Positions 1 to 9,265 are shown, counted from the stretch's first letter. The stretch: DNA of 64,000 nt from Balneatrix alpica DSM 16621 (GCF_000619885.1 NZ_JHUZ01000011.1:248001-312000), one strand, 5' to 3'. Notes: a model not told the origin generated them from the letters alone. Translations and numbers: made by a program.

Positions 1-206
1 CCTTTGATGAGGTCATCGTCGCCCTCTTTACCGCTGGCCCCGAGCAACGCACCCTGCCCCGGCAAATGTTTGACGGTATTCGTGAAAACATCACCCCCGC
101 CATTACCGCGGTAGCCACCCTGCTCACCCTTTTTGCTCTGCTGCTATTGAGTGCATTAGAGGCCCTGCGCCGCCGGGGAGAAAAGCTGCAAAGTCGGCAC
201 AGTTAA
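1..206 (+). CDS. ABC transporter permease, C-terminal fragment (cut by window edge)
   Basis: The reading frame is open from base 3 to the TAA at 204-206 and encodes the last 67 residues of a binding-protein-dependent inner-membrane permease. It retains the conserved stretch FDEVIVALFTAGPEQRTLP, a final hydrophobic segment (about residues 38-53) and a basic tail. The same ending occurs in the PotC-like permease at 34300-35151 (FDEVVVVLFLAGPEQRTVP), so the two are paralogues of the spermidine/putrescine permease class. The start and the rest of the operon lie outside the window, and the substrate cannot be told from this piece. Confidence 0.85.
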   Translation, partial: FDEVIVALFTAGPEQRTLPRQMFDGIRENITPAITAVATLLTLFALLLLSALEALRRRGEKLQSRHS

Positions 207-259
207 GCCTAGGCAGGCAGATAGCAGATTTTTTGCCTGTCCCCACGGGCAATCAGCTT

Positions 260-354
260 TCCCCGGAATCCTGACATCTTCCGGGGAGATAGCGCCCATG
301 CTTCGGCATGTTTGGCCATCCGCTGTGATTACTCATGGCCGATGGCCTTTTTTT
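260..354 (+). terminator. Tandem hairpins ending in a T-run, terminator after the ABC permease
   Basis: Three stem-loops follow the permease stop. The first is a perfect 9-bp stem (TCCCCGGAA at 260-268 with TTCCGGGGA at 279-287). The second is a 5-bp stem closed by a TTCG tetraloop (297-310). The third pairs GGCCATC (314-320) with GATGGCC (341-347) and is followed directly by seven T (348-354). The last has the form of an intrinsic terminator. The T-run touches the stop codon of the convergent gene on the other strand. Confidence 0.7.
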
Positions 355-1240
355 ATCGCTGCTTCCAGAGCGCCGCCTGACGCTGCTGACGATAAGCGCG
401 GATGCCAGCCAGCAATTGCCCACGGCTACGCCAAGCCAGAATAGCCCCTTGGAGAAAGCGTAACGACAGCCAAAGCGGTAGCAGTAACAACAATGCCAGC
501 CAAACCAGGCTTTGTTGCTGGGCCAATAGCTGCCCTAGCTGTTCATGGGCAGTCTCACTGGCAAAAAACTGGCAAAGGCTGTTCAGGGTGGCAGGTTGGA
601 TTGCCAAGGTGGCGGCCAGAGTGTTGGCATCGAAATCCGCCGCCGTACACTGCCCGCGCTCAAGCACCCAATCACTGCCTTTGCTCCGTAGCGGGTGATA
701 GCTAAAGCTCATGGCTTCCTGATGATTCAGCCACAGCAGCCGCTCCTCTCCCTTGAGTTTAACCAGCGCACTGTCAGCAAACACCGTCACCAAACAAGCA
801 ATCAACAGCCCATAAGAGCACAGCAATATCAGCAGCCCAGGCAGCACTTTGTGCCAAGTGGGTTTGGCAATTTTGCGCGTGTCAAAGTCAAACCAGATAT
901 GTAAACGCGCCAATTGATGTAGGCACAGGTCATACTGCGCCACCCAGTGGGTAAATGCCTGAATCTGCGCCAGATTACGGGCCCGAAAGTTAAAGAGTGC
1001 ATTAAAGCGTTCAATATCCTGACGCTCCTGCCAGAACTGCAGCAAAGAAGGCTGATTAAAATCCGCCCCACCAATCAACAACGCATACAGACGATTCGTC
1101 ACCCCATAGGATGATCCCATCCGCCAGCGGAAAAAGAGAAACAACAGCAGCAACCCCAGTACGCCGCCCACACCACTGATCAACCCTGAGCCTAACCAGC
1201 TCGGCATATCCAACACCGCTTTCAGTGCTGCTTCGTCCAT
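353..1240 (-). CDS. Membrane protein of unknown function
   Basis: This 295-residue protein is not recognised. Hydrophobic segments lie at about residues 17-37, 133-155 and 245-265, which suggests three membrane spans. A roughly 95-residue region rich in aromatic and charged residues lies between the first and second spans. An approximately 90-residue region containing two Cys lies between the second and third, and would be extracytoplasmic if the N-terminus is outside. No catalytic motif is visible. It runs opposite to the flanking permease and ars genes and forms its own unit; its promoter must lie in 1241-1377, shared with arsR. Coding quality (steady GC-rich codon use, no competing frame) supports a real gene. 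Confidence 0.7.
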   Translation of the reverse strand: MDEAALKAVLDMPSWLGSGLISGVGGVLGLLLLFLFFRWRMGSSYGVTNRLYALLIGGADFNQPSLLQFWQERQDIERFNALFNFRARNLAQIQAFTHWVAQYDLCLHQLARLHIWFDFDTRKIAKPTWHKVLPGLLILLCSYGLLIACLVTVFADSALVKLKGEERLLWLNHQEAMSFSYHPLRSKGSDWVLERGQCTAADFDANTLAATLAIQPATLNSLCQFFASETAHEQLGQLLAQQQSLVWLALLLLLPLWLSLRFLQGAILAWRSRGQLLAGIRAYRQQRQAALWKQR

Positions 1241-1318
1241 CTTTACACCCTGCTCACTCGCTGTTCATTCAGGAGAACACTGTAGCCCAGTCAGCCACTT
1301 CTGCCCGAGAGTAGATAA

Positions 1319-1360
1319 ATATTCGATATTCCATATATTCGATTTCCCATATATTATTCC
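1319..1360. promoter_or_regulatory. 16-bp tandem repeat upstream of arsR, candidate ArsR operator
   Basis: The unit ATATTCGATATTCCAT (1319-1334) is followed directly by ATATTCGATTTCCCAT (1335-1350) and a partial third copy ATATTATTCC (1351-1360). The block is AT-rich in a GC-rich setting and ends about 20-30 bases before the arsR start, where an autorepressor would block transcription. The repeat is seen; binding by the adjacent ArsR is inferred. Confidence 0.5.
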
Positions 1361-1377
1361 GCCGTTCTACCTGATTG

Positions 1378-1731
1378 ATGCGCACCATGAACCCTGTTGC
1401 CCTGTTTAAAGCCCTGGCGGACGAGACTCGCCTAAGCACCCTGTTACTGATCCTAATGGAGCAGGAACTCTGCGTTTGTGAGCTGATGGCCGCCCTGGGT
1501 GAGAGCCAACCGAAAATTTCCCGCCATTTGGCCCAGTTACGCCAGGCCGAGTTGGTGTTAGACCGTCGCCAGGGCCAGTGGGTGTTTTACCGCCTCAATC
1601 CGGCCCTGCCGGACTGGGTGCAACAACTGCTGCACACCACTCTGACGGCTAATCACGCCTGGCTGGCGGATGCCGGCCTGCAACTGCAACAGATGGGCGA
1701 GCGCCCGCAACGAATCAAGCAATGCTGCTGA
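1378..1731 (+). CDS. arsR: ArsR/SmtB-family transcriptional repressor
   Basis: This is a winged-helix metalloregulator of about 117 residues. It carries the As(III)-binding motif ELCVCEL in the first DNA-binding helix region, then a recognition helix (QPKISRHLAQLRQAEL) and the wing (DRRQGQWVFYRLN). The C-terminus ends in an additional Cys pair (KQCC). It should repress its own operon until arsenite binds the CxC cysteines. The ATG at 1378 is taken as the start; ATG 1387 is equally possible, and neither has a strong Shine-Dalgarno site. The stop overlaps the ribosome-binding site of the GAPDH gene, so the two are translationally close. Confidence 0.9.
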   Translation: MRTMNPVALFKALADETRLSTLLLILMEQELCVCELMAALGESQPKISRHLAQLRQAELVLDRRQGQWVFYRLNPALPDWVQQLLHTTLTANHAWLADAGLQLQQMGERPQRIKQCC

Positions 1732-1740
1732 GGAATCACC

Positions 1741-2751
1741 ATGACTATTAGAGTAGGGATTAACGGCTTTGGCCGCATGGGCCGCCTGGCACTGCGTGCC
1801 GCCTTCGATTGGCCGGAGCTGGAGTTTGTCCAGATCAACGACCCCGCCGGCGATGCCATCACCCTGGCGCACTTGCTCAATTTCGACTCCGTGCAGGGCC
1901 GTTGGCAACATGAAGCCCAGGCCGACGGCGAGTGGATGCTGATCAACGGCAAACGCCTGCGTTGCAGCCAGAATAAACAGATCAGCGAGACGGACTGGTC
2001 CGGCTGTGATCTGGTGATCGAAGCCTCCGGCAAAATGAAAACAACCGCTCTGCTGCAAGCCTACCTGCAACAGGGGGTGAAGCGCGTGGTAGTGACTGCA
2101 CCGGTGAAGGAAGACGGCGTGCTCAATGTAGTGATGGGAGTTAACCATCAGCAATATGATCCGGCCCTGCACCCGATCGTTACCGCTGCCTCCTGTACCA
2201 CCAACTGCCTCGCCCCCATCGTCAAGGTGATCCACGAGAAGCTCGGCATCGTCCACGGCAGCATGACCACCATCCATGATCTGACCAACACCCAGACCAT
2301 TCTGGACGCCCCCCATAAAGACCTGCGCCGGGCACGGGCCTGTGGCATGAGCCTGATCCCCACCACCACCGGCTCGGCCACCGCCATCACCCATATTTTC
2401 CCGGAGCTGCAGGGCAAGCTGAACGGCCATGCGGTGCGCGTGCCCCTGGCCAATGCCTCCCTGACGGACTGCGTGTTTGAAGTCAGCCGCGCCACCAGCG
2501 CCGAAGAAGTCAACCAACTGCTACGCCAAGCCGCCGAGGGTGAACTGGCGGGTATTCTCGGTTATGACGAGCGCCCCCTGGTGTCCATCGATTACAAAGG
2601 CGACCCGCGCTCCAGCATTGTCGATGCCCTCTCGACCCTGGTGATCAACGGCACCCAGGTGAAAATCTATGCCTGGTACGACAACGAGTGGGGCTATGCC
2701 AACCGCACCGTTGAGCTGGCTCGTCTGGTCGGACTGCAAGATCAGGCCTGA
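1741..2751 (+). CDS. ArsJ-associated glyceraldehyde-3-phosphate dehydrogenase
   Basis: This is a full-length type I GAPDH (336 aa) with an N-terminal NAD-binding motif INGFGRMGR, the catalytic ASCTTNC motif with Cys152, and the C-terminal [11 protein letters not shown]. Because it sits between arsR and arsJ with 5-9 base gaps, it is most likely the arsenic-specific paralogue. In the characterised Pseudomonas system such a GAPDH uses arsenate in place of phosphate to make 1-arseno-3-phosphoglycerate, which ArsJ exports before it hydrolyses. A GAGGA Shine-Dalgarno site lies 8 bases before the ATG. A role in central glycolysis is less likely given the operon. Confidence 0.92.
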   Translation: MTIRVGINGFGRMGRLALRAAFDWPELEFVQINDPAGDAITLAHLLNFDSVQGRWQHEAQADGEWMLINGKRLRCSQNKQISETDWSGCDLVIEASGKMKTTALLQAYLQQGVKRVVVTAPVKEDGVLNVVMGVNHQQYDPALHPIVTAASCTTNCLAPIVKVIHEKLGIVHGSMTTIHDLTNTQTILDAPHKDLRRARACGMSLIPTTTGSATAITHIFPELQGKLNGHAVRVPLANASLTDCVFEVSRATSAEEVNQLLRQAAEGELAGILGYDERPLVSIDYKGDPRSSIVDALSTLVINGTQVKIYAWYDNEWGYANRTVELARLVGLQDQA

Positions 2752-2756
2752 TCACC

Positions 2757-3965
2757 ATGCTCAGCCAACTCTCCCCGGCCCTGCGCCAGTATTTACTGGT
2801 GACCGGCAATTACTGGGCATTTACCCTTACCGATGGCGCCCTGCGCATGCTGGTGGTGCTGCACTTTCATGCCCTGGGCTACAGCCCCCTGCAAATCGCC
2901 CTGCTGTTTCTGTTCTATGAAATCTTTGGGGTAGTCACCAACCTGCTCGGTGGCTGGTTAGGGGCGCGGCTGGGGTTGAACCGCACCATGAATATCGGCC
3001 TGGCCTTACAGGTCGTGGCCTTGGCCATGTTGCTGGTGCCCGCCAGTGCCCTGAGCGTGCCCTGGGTGATGGCGGCCCAGGCCCTCTCCGGCATCGCCAA
3101 AGACCTGAATAAAATGAGCGCCAAAAGCAGCATCAAGCTGCTGGTGCCCGCCCAGGCCCAGGGCCAGCTTTACCGGTGGATCGCACTGCTGACCGGCTCC
3201 AAGAATGCCCTCAAGGGGGCAGGTTTCTTCCTCGGTGGGCTACTGTTGGCACTGCTCGGTTTTCAGGGGGCGATCCTCAGCATGGCGCTGGCCTTAACCG
3301 GGGTGTGGCTGCTAAGCCTGTGCCTGCTTAAACAGGATCTTGGCAAGGCCAAACACAAGCCGAAATTCCGCGATCTGCTTTCCAAAAGCGCTGCCATCAA
3401 CACCCTGGCTGCGGCACGGCTCTGCCTGTTTGCCGCCCGGGATGTCTGGTTTGTGGTGGCCCTACCAGTCTATTTGGCAACGGAGTTTGGCTGGAATCAC
3501 AGCTGGGTGGGGGGCTTTTTAGCCCTGTGGATTATTGGCTATGGCATTGTGCAGAGTCAGGCTCCACGGTTGACCGGTAAACAGGTGCCCGCAGGGCGCA
3601 CCGCCTTTATCTGGGCCCTGCCCTTGGCGTTGCTGCCAGCCTTGATTGCCCTGGCATTGGCCGCAGGCTTAGCACCCTGGCCCAGTTTGCTCGGCGGCTT
3701 AATGGCCTTTGCCCTGGTGTTTGCGGTGAACTCCTCCCTGCACTCCTACCTGATTGTCAGCTATGCCAAGGCGGATGGCGTCTCCCTGGATGTCGGCTTT
3801 TATTACATGGCCAATGCCCTGGGCCGCCTGCTCGGCACCCTGCTTTCCGGATGGGTTTTCCAGGCCTATGGGCTCTTGCCCTGCCTGTGGTTATCCAGCG
3901 CCCTGCTCACCCTGGCGGCGTTGATCTCCTGGCGCTTGCCACGGGTCACCACCCCGGCCAGCTAA
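2757..3965 (+). CDS. arsJ: ArsJ organoarsenical efflux permease (MFS)
   Basis: This is a 402-residue major facilitator with about twelve hydrophobic segments. A distinctive cytoplasmic stretch before the middle of the protein reads SGIAKDLNKMSAKSSIK and is characteristic of the ArsJ branch. It is predicted to export 1-arseno-3-phosphoglycerate made by the upstream GAPDH, giving arsenate resistance without an arsenate reductase. It starts 5 bases after the GAPDH stop and is the last gene of the arsR-gap-arsJ operon. No arsC, arsB or acr3 is visible nearby, so within this window resistance would rest on the GAPDH/ArsJ route. Confidence 0.92.
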   Translation: MLSQLSPALRQYLLVTGNYWAFTLTDGALRMLVVLHFHALGYSPLQIALLFLFYEIFGVVTNLLGGWLGARLGLNRTMNIGLALQVVALAMLLVPASALSVPWVMAAQALSGIAKDLNKMSAKSSIKLLVPAQAQGQLYRWIALLTGSKNALKGAGFFLGGLLLALLGFQGAILSMALALTGVWLLSLCLLKQDLGKAKHKPKFRDLLSKSAAINTLAAARLCLFAARDVWFVVALPVYLATEFGWNHSWVGGFLALWIIGYGIVQSQAPRLTGKQVPAGRTAFIWALPLALLPALIALALAAGLAPWPSLLGGLMAFALVFAVNSSLHSYLIVSYAKADGVSLDVGFYYMANALGRLLGTLLSGWVFQAYGLLPCLWLSSALLTLAALISWRLPRVTTPAS

Positions 3966-4011
3966 GTCGGAAAGCATTCGTGCCTTCCGCCCCATTTATC
4001 CCTGCTACGCC

Positions 4012-4033
4012 GCTGCAGGATAACGCCTGCAGC
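4012..4033. terminator. Hairpin between convergent arsJ and VOC genes
   Basis: A perfect 8-bp stem, GCTGCAGG (4012-4019) with CCTGCAGC (4026-4033), has a six-base loop. It lies in the short convergent intergenic space. There is no T-run on either side, so an intrinsic terminator is only possible. Confidence 0.35.
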
Positions 4034-4063
4034 AGGCTGCCCTGACTTTCGGTCAGCGGCAGC

Positions 4064-4420
4064 TCAATCCGACAGGCAGATCTTATTGCGATCCAAATCC
4101 CGCACATAAGCAGAAAAACGCGGCCCTCTCTGCCCTGGTGCGCCCTCACAACGACCACCCAACGCCAAGGCCTTATGATACAAGCGCGTGACCTCTTCGG
4201 CACTGCCGACGCTAAAACCGACCATCGTGCCATTCCCCGCTGTGGCGGCCTCGCCATCAAAGGGAATCGCCAGCGCAAAGGCAAAATCCTCCCCCAGCCA
4301 GTAGGTCATCCTCGCCGCAGGGGTCATTTTTACCAATCCGGCTTGGGCAAAAAGCTCATCATAGAACTGCGTCGCGGCTTCCATCTGGTTAGTGCCAACG
4401 ACAAAGTAATTCATTTTCAT
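4064..4420 (-). CDS. VOC-family (glyoxalase/bleomycin-resistance fold) protein
   Basis: This small 118-residue protein is of the vicinal-oxygen-chelate superfamily. It has an N-terminal MNYFVVGTN strand followed by a helix (AATQFYDELF), the middle GFSVGSAEEV segment, and a C-terminal YVRDLDRNKICLSD with the typical RDLDGN-like turn. These proteins bind a metal between paired beta-alpha-beta-beta-beta modules and act as lyases, dioxygenases or drug binders. No substrate can be assigned. Met3 (base 4414) is an alternative start with better spacing to an upstream AGGA. The gene is monocistronic and convergent with arsJ. Confidence 0.8.
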   Translation of the reverse strand: MKMNYFVVGTNQMEAATQFYDELFAQAGLVKMTPAARMTYWLGEDFAFALAIPFDGEAATAGNGTMVGFSVGSAEEVTRLYHKALALGGRCEGAPGQRGPRFSAYVRDLDRNKICLSD

Positions 4421-4641
4421 CCTAGCGTGCCTTTAGCTGAGTGAAGCCTCAGCGTAACCCGCCCCTCCTGACAAGGGGTGTCAGTAGCCTGCTCTCACAT
4501 CTGCCGCCAGCGGCTGATCATGCTTTCCCTAGACTGCCCACCCGGTCTTTCCCTTCCCAATTCTTGTCAGGGGTTTGACCTGCCCGCCAAGATCTGCAGT
4601 AATCCAACACTGACTTCACAATAACCATAAGAGAAGCTCCC

Positions 4642-5952
4642 GTGCCTGCCCTGCTGCTGTTACTGATGCTCGTTGCTTCACTCCTCTCCCCTGGCCGGGT
4701 CTTGGCACAGGAGTGTCAGCTCACCCTGCTAACCTCCTACCCGGAGAGTTTTTATGCTCCTCTGGTGGCGCGCTTTCGCACCAGCCAGCCCAGCGCTCCC
4801 CTGATCTGTGTGCTGAATAAAAACAGTTTGGCCTTGATTACCCATGTGCAGGAGCAGCGTCGTCCCTATGCGGATTTAGTCTGGGCCAGTTCGCCGGTAC
4901 CCTTTGAACTACTGGATCAGCAGGGCCTGTTAGCCCGCTTAACCAAGCGGGTACGTAGCGCCAGTCAGTTTCAAGGCATTGCCGTGGATGCCCCTAACGG
5001 TTCACGCTTTGGCTTTGCCCTCTCCCAAATCGGCATTATGTGGCATCCCGACAGCCCGCTGCCGCCCCCCAACCAACTGGCAGAGCTGACCTTACCGCTT
5101 TATCGCAGCCAATTAGGCATGACATCCGCCGCCCGCAGCGGCACAACCCATCTCTTTGTCGAGATGCTGCTACAACACCATGGCTGGCAACAGGGCTGGC
5201 AGCTGCTATCCCAGCTGGGTGGCAATCTGGCGACGGTAACGGCCCGCAGTTTTGGCGTGCGGGATGGCATCCTCCACCGCCGTTTCCAGATGGGGATAGG
5301 GATCGATTTCCTGGCTAAAAATGCAGATCAAAGCTCAGCGTCCCTGGCATTTCAGGCCTTGCCTCCCGCCTGGGTGCTACCCGCCAGCATTGCCGTCACC
5401 CATCGTGCAGCCGATAACCCGTTGGCATTGGCGTTTATCGACTTTTTACGCGCCCCCGACACCCAGGCTTATTTGCTCAATCCCAGCATTAGTCGTATTC
5501 CGATTGAACCCAGCCTCTGGCCCCAGGCCGGTTTCCAGCCCCCCGCCACCCCGCAACACTTCGATCTGGCCCTGGCGGCACGCCGCATGCAGGTCGTCAC
5601 GGCACTCTTTGATCAATTGATCAGCTATCGCCATCAGGAACTCGCGCAACTGTGGGGGGCCATACAACAACTCCAGCAACAACCGGTTATTCAGCAGTCT
5701 GACTCGATGCGGCCACTGCTGGTCAGTGCCCAACGTTTACTCAGTGAGGTGCCGGTGGCTGAGTTTATGGCGGACATGCAATTGCAACCGGACCCCACCC
5801 TGACAGGCAGCAGTGAAGCGCCGGTACAAGGCCGCATGCGTATCCAGGATAGTTGGGCGCGTGATTTCAGCGAGCGCTTTGCCCGGGCCCGGGAGCTCAT
5901 TGCCCGTATGCAGGCCTTCAGTCAGCTTAACCCGCCTCAGGTCAAACCATGA
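4642..5952 (+). CDS. PgtC-like periplasmic binding protein, predicted sensory subunit
   Basis: This 436-residue secreted protein begins with a cleavable signal peptide (hydrophobic residues 3-20, likely cut after VLAQ/E). It belongs to the iron/phosphonate-type class II solute-binding fold, with motifs LLTSYPESF, DLVWASSPVPFELL, SARSGTTHLF and TARSFGVRDG. It resembles Salmonella PgtC, the periplasmic protein that reports phosphoglycerates to the PgtB kinase. The start is a GTG with an AGAG site upstream. The stop overlaps the kinase start as ATGA, so the genes are coupled. It is a full-length paralogue of the transport binding protein at 9487-10839, sharing the last-third motif NALFD(V/Q)xI(T/S)YR. 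The ligand is inferred only. Confidence 0.8.
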   Translation: MPALLLLLMLVASLLSPGRVLAQECQLTLLTSYPESFYAPLVARFRTSQPSAPLICVLNKNSLALITHVQEQRRPYADLVWASSPVPFELLDQQGLLARLTKRVRSASQFQGIAVDAPNGSRFGFALSQIGIMWHPDSPLPPPNQLAELTLPLYRSQLGMTSAARSGTTHLFVEMLLQHHGWQQGWQLLSQLGGNLATVTARSFGVRDGILHRRFQMGIGIDFLAKNADQSSASLAFQALPPAWVLPASIAVTHRAADNPLALAFIDFLRAPDTQAYLLNPSISRIPIEPSLWPQAGFQPPATPQHFDLALAARRMQVVTALFDQLISYRHQELAQLWGAIQQLQQQPVIQQSDSMRPLLVSAQRLLSEVPVAEFMADMQLQPDPTLTGSSEAPVQGRMRIQDSWARDFSERFARARELIARMQAFSQLNPPQVKP

Positions 5953-7931
5953 ATCCACGCACCAGCCTCAAGCGTAAGCTGACCCTGGCCCTGGCCCTGG
6001 TCGCACTGTTAAGTCTCTGTGCGCCGCTGGTTACCCAGTGGCTGATGGCCAGCCTCAGCGCCACAGTGGCGCGACTGGCCCATGAAAACCTCAGCACCGC
6101 CGCCGCCAGCGCCCGTTTTGCCCAACTGGGTCAGGCCATTCGCCTGGAAACGCCTAACCTCAGTAATGCCAGTACTCAGTTTGAGCGGGAGCAGGCCCTC
6201 AACCTGCTACAGCAGCACCTGCGTGATCTGCGCCAACTGCTGGCGGAAACCGCTGCCCAGGGGCTGCACTTTCAGGGAGTCGCTGACATTCTACTGGGCC
6301 TGGATAACATTCGTGACGAACTGGTGACCAATGTCAGTCGACGCTTTGTACTCAATAGCGAGCTACAACGGCAGGTGGATCGTATCAATCGTCTGCATGG
6401 GGACTTTTTATTTGAAATCGAGCCACTGCTGGCGGAGGCAAAATTCAATGTCCGCCAGGCTCTGCAACAACCGACCCTGACTGCCCCCACCTCAGCCTTG
6501 GCCGCCGAGATCGAATTTGCCGAAGCCCTGAGTCAGCTCCATGCCCAGGCTAACCTCAGCATTGGCCTGATGTTACGGGGTGCCAATGAGCCGGAACTGG
6601 CCAGCCTGGAGCAACTGCAGCTGCAGGTAGCGGACAGCCTGGCGGAAGCCGCCGATAACGCCCACCTGTTGGCCAACAATGCCAGCACCATTACCCTACG
6701 CCAGCTCTGGCAGGAAATCGCCCGCTATGGCACTGGCCCCACGCCCTTGCTTGGCCTCAAATTGCAGGAGCTGGCGTTATTGCGGGAAAAAGCCCGTCTG
6801 CAACACAGCCATGATGCCCTGCTCGACCAATTGGCTGACAGTGTCAGTGATGCCGTCAGTGCCAGCGGTCAGCGTTCCAGTCAGGTCGCCAGTCAGATAG
6901 AGCAGCGGGTACGCCAGGGGCAAACCTTCAGCCTGCTGTCCACCTTACTGATACTGGCCCTGCTGTTGTCTCTGTTGGTGTTGGTGGTGCGCGGCCCCTT
7001 GCTGCGCCTGCTGCGCATACTGACGGCGATGCGTGAAATCGCCTCCGGCGAGATGAAAACCCGTATCCAGGTACAAGGACAGGATGAAATTGGCCAACTG
7101 GCCGATGCCGTGCGCCTGTTCCGTCGCCGCTCCTTAGCTTTGGAGCAACGGGCAGCGGAGCTGGACCGCAGCAACCAGCATCTCAATGCCGAGATTGAAC
7201 GCCGCCATGCCGCCGAAGCAGACCTGCGTGAAACCCAGGCCGAGCTGGTACAGGCCGCCAAGATGGCCGCCCTGGGCCAGCTTTCCGCCAGTATCGCCCA
7301 TGAGTTCAATCAGCCACTGGCGGCGATGCACTCCTATACCCATAACGCGCTACGCTACCTGCAACGGGGTGACAACGATAAATGTCAGGAGAAATTGGAA
7401 GACATCGAGCGTTTGATCAAGCGCCTCTCCACCACCTCCAATCACCTCAAAACCTTTGCCCGCCGCCCCCAGGATGCCCTCAGCCCACAAAGCCTGAATC
7501 AACTGGCAGAAAATGCGCTCTCCCTGTTCCAGGAACGCCTGCGCCAACAGCAGGTCAGAGTGCGTTGGCAGTGTCCATCGGAACCCATTCAGGTGGTGAC
7601 CGAACCCAGCCAGCTGGAGCAGGTGATCGTCAATCTTATCAGTAATGCCCTGGATGCCATGCAAGGCTGCGAGGCCCCCGAGTTATTGATTCAACTGAAG
7701 CAAAGTGAGCGTTTAGCCAGCCTGCACTTAAGTGACAACGGCATGGGCTTAAGTGAAAGTGCTCGCCAGAAACTGTTCGAGCCCTTCTTCACCACTAAAC
7801 CACCAGGACAGGGGTTGGGGCTGGGGTTATCGATTTCCTATAACATTATTCGTGACCTGGGGGGGCGCTTACTCATCACCCCCCGCCCGGAAGGCGGCGT
7901 TTGCGCCAGCGTGGAGCTATTTAAAACATGA
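5949..7931 (+). CDS. PgtB/DctB-like sensor histidine kinase
   Basis: This is a 660-residue membrane kinase. A signal-anchor helix (about 9-33) is followed by a long periplasmic helical domain to about residue 320, a second membrane span (about 322-345), a HAMP linker, a coiled coil and a dimerisation/phosphoacceptor domain with His451 in the motif IAHEFNQPLAAM. The ATPase domain has an N box around NLISNALDAM, DNGMGLSE and GLGLGLSIS. The FNQPLA form of the H box is that of the DctB/PgtB kinases that pair with sigma-54 activators. The gene overlaps both neighbours by ATGA. It is expected to read the periplasmic protein encoded just upstream. Confidence 0.88.
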   Translation: MNPRTSLKRKLTLALALVALLSLCAPLVTQWLMASLSATVARLAHENLSTAAASARFAQLGQAIRLETPNLSNASTQFEREQALNLLQQHLRDLRQLLAETAAQGLHFQGVADILLGLDNIRDELVTNVSRRFVLNSELQRQVDRINRLHGDFLFEIEPLLAEAKFNVRQALQQPTLTAPTSALAAEIEFAEALSQLHAQANLSIGLMLRGANEPELASLEQLQLQVADSLAEAADNAHLLANNASTITLRQLWQEIARYGTGPTPLLGLKLQELALLREKARLQHSHDALLDQLADSVSDAVSASGQRSSQVASQIEQRVRQGQTFSLLSTLLILALLLSLLVLVVRGPLLRLLRILTAMREIASGEMKTRIQVQGQDEIGQLADAVRLFRRRSLALEQRAAELDRSNQHLNAEIERRHAAEADLRETQAELVQAAKMAALGQLSASIAHEFNQPLAAMHSYTHNALRYLQRGDNDKCQEKLEDIERLIKRLSTTSNHLKTFARRPQDALSPQSLNQLAENALSLFQERLRQQQVRVRWQCPSEPIQVVTEPSQLEQVIVNLISNALDAMQGCEAPELLIQLKQSERLASLHLSDNGMGLSESARQKLFEPFFTTKPPGQGLGLGLSISYNIIRDLGGRLLITPRPEGGVCASVELFKT

Positions 7932-9265
7932 GTCGTTGCCCTGTCATTCTGATTGATGATGAAGCCGATATTCGCCAGGCCTGGAGCGAAACCCTCAGCC
8001 TGGAAGGCTACCACCCCTCCCCCTATGCCGATGGACAAAGCGTCCTGGCGACCCTGAACAACGACTGGCCGGGAGTAATCATCACTGACCTGCGCATGGC
8101 TGAAATGGATGGCTTTGCCGTACTTGCCCAGGTGCAGCAAATCGATGCCAAGTTACCGGTGATCATGGTCAGCGGCCATGGCGATATTCCCCTGGCGATT
8201 GAGGCGATTCGCCAGGGTGCCTTCGATTTCCTGGAAAAACCGGTAGACCCTGACCTGCTCCTGGCCGCCGTCGCACGCGCCCAGCAACTGCGCCAACTGA
8301 CCCTGGAAAACCGCCGCCTGCAGCAACAGAGCGGTTACCAGCTGGAACGGCATCTGCTTGGTAATAGCGAAGCCATGCGCCAACTGCGTCAAGGTATCCA
8401 GACCCTGGCCAGTGCCGATGTGAACACCCTGATTTATGGCGAGACCGGCACAGGCAAAGAGCTGGTCGCCCGTGCCCTGCATGAACTGAGCCCCCGCCGT
8501 CAGGGCCCCTTTGTTGCCCTGAACTGTGGCGCCCTGCCGGAAAGCCTGATTGCCAGTGAACTCTTTGGCCATGAAGCCGGCGCCTTTACCGGGGCGGATC
8601 GGCGCCGTATTGGTCGTCTGGAGCAGGCCAGTGGCGGCACCCTGTTTCTTGATGAAATTGAGAGCATGCCCCTCAACCACCAAACTCAATTACTGCGCGC
8701 CCTGCAGATGCAGCGCCTGGAGCGGCTGGGCAGCGGCAAAGAAATCCCCATCGATATCCGTGTGGTGGCCGCCGCCAAAGTCGACTTGGAGGAAGCCTCC
8801 GCCGCTGGCGAGTTTCGTGCCGATCTGTACTACCGTATTGCCGTAGCCAGCCTCAGCATCCCCCCTCTGCGTCAACGCAGCGAGGATATTCCCCTACTGG
8901 TCAGCCACTATGTCAGCCGCTGCTGTGAGCGTCATGGCTTACCGCTGCGCGAGCCCAGTGCTGCACTGTTCCAGCAGCTGCAACAGCGCCCTTGGAAAGG
9001 TAACGTGCGGGAATTAGTCAACTTCAGCGAACGCTTTGCCCTGGGTTTGGATACTGAGGCCAAGCCCTTTAGCCCCACCAGCCAGGCGCTTGGCAACGCC
9101 AGCCTGCCGGAGCGTCTGGATGCCTTTGAACGTCAACTATTAAGTGACGCCCTGCGCCAACACCAGGGACGCATTCAGCAAGCCGCCGATGCACTGGGGA
9201 TTCCCCGGAAAAAACTCTATCTGCGCATGCAACGCTATGGTTTGGAGCGGGAAGACTTCATCTAA
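7928..9265 (+). CDS. PgtA/DctD-like sigma-54-dependent response regulator
   Basis: This NtrC-type activator has 445 residues. The receiver domain has Asp10, Asp11, phosphoacceptor Asp54 (ITDLRM) and Lys105-like EKPVD. The AAA+ domain has Walker A GETGTGKE (171-178), the sigma-54 contact loop GAFTGA (218-223) and LFLDEIE. A Fis-type helix-turn-helix (IQQAADALGIPRKKLYLRMQ) lies at the C-terminus. It overlaps the kinase gene by four bases. Its target is very likely the -24/-12 promoter 140 bases downstream, in front of the ABC importer, with the paired palindromes between as its binding sites. Confidence 0.92.
   Translation: MSRCPVILIDDEADIRQAWSETLSLEGYHPSPYADGQSVLATLNNDWPGVIITDLRMAEMDGFAVLAQVQQIDAKLPVIMVSGHGDIPLAIEAIRQGAFDFLEKPVDPDLLLAAVARAQQLRQLTLENRRLQQQSGYQLERHLLGNSEAMRQLRQGIQTLASADVNTLIYGETGTGKELVARALHELSPRRQGPFVALNCGALPESLIASELFGHEAGAFTGADRRRIGRLEQASGGTLFLDEIESMPLNHQTQLLRALQMQRLERLGSGKEIPIDIRVVAAAKVDLEEASAAGEFRADLYYRIAVASLSIPPLRQRSEDIPLLVSHYVSRCCERHGLPLREPSAALFQQLQQRPWKGNVRELVNFSERFALGLDTEAKPFSPTSQALGNASLPERLDAFERQLLSDALRQHQGRIQQAADALGIPRKKLYLRMQRYGLEREDFI

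Noticed and set aside
1558-2517. Long open frame on the minus strand opposite arsR and the GAPDH gene
   Set aside because: It is antisense to a well-conserved enzyme; its translation is low-complexity Gly/His/Gln-rich, and no ribosome site is present. Long antisense frames are common at this GC content.
8153-8689. Minus-strand open frame opposite the sigma-54 regulator
   Set aside because: It covers the AAA+ domain in antisense and has no start signal or family motif.
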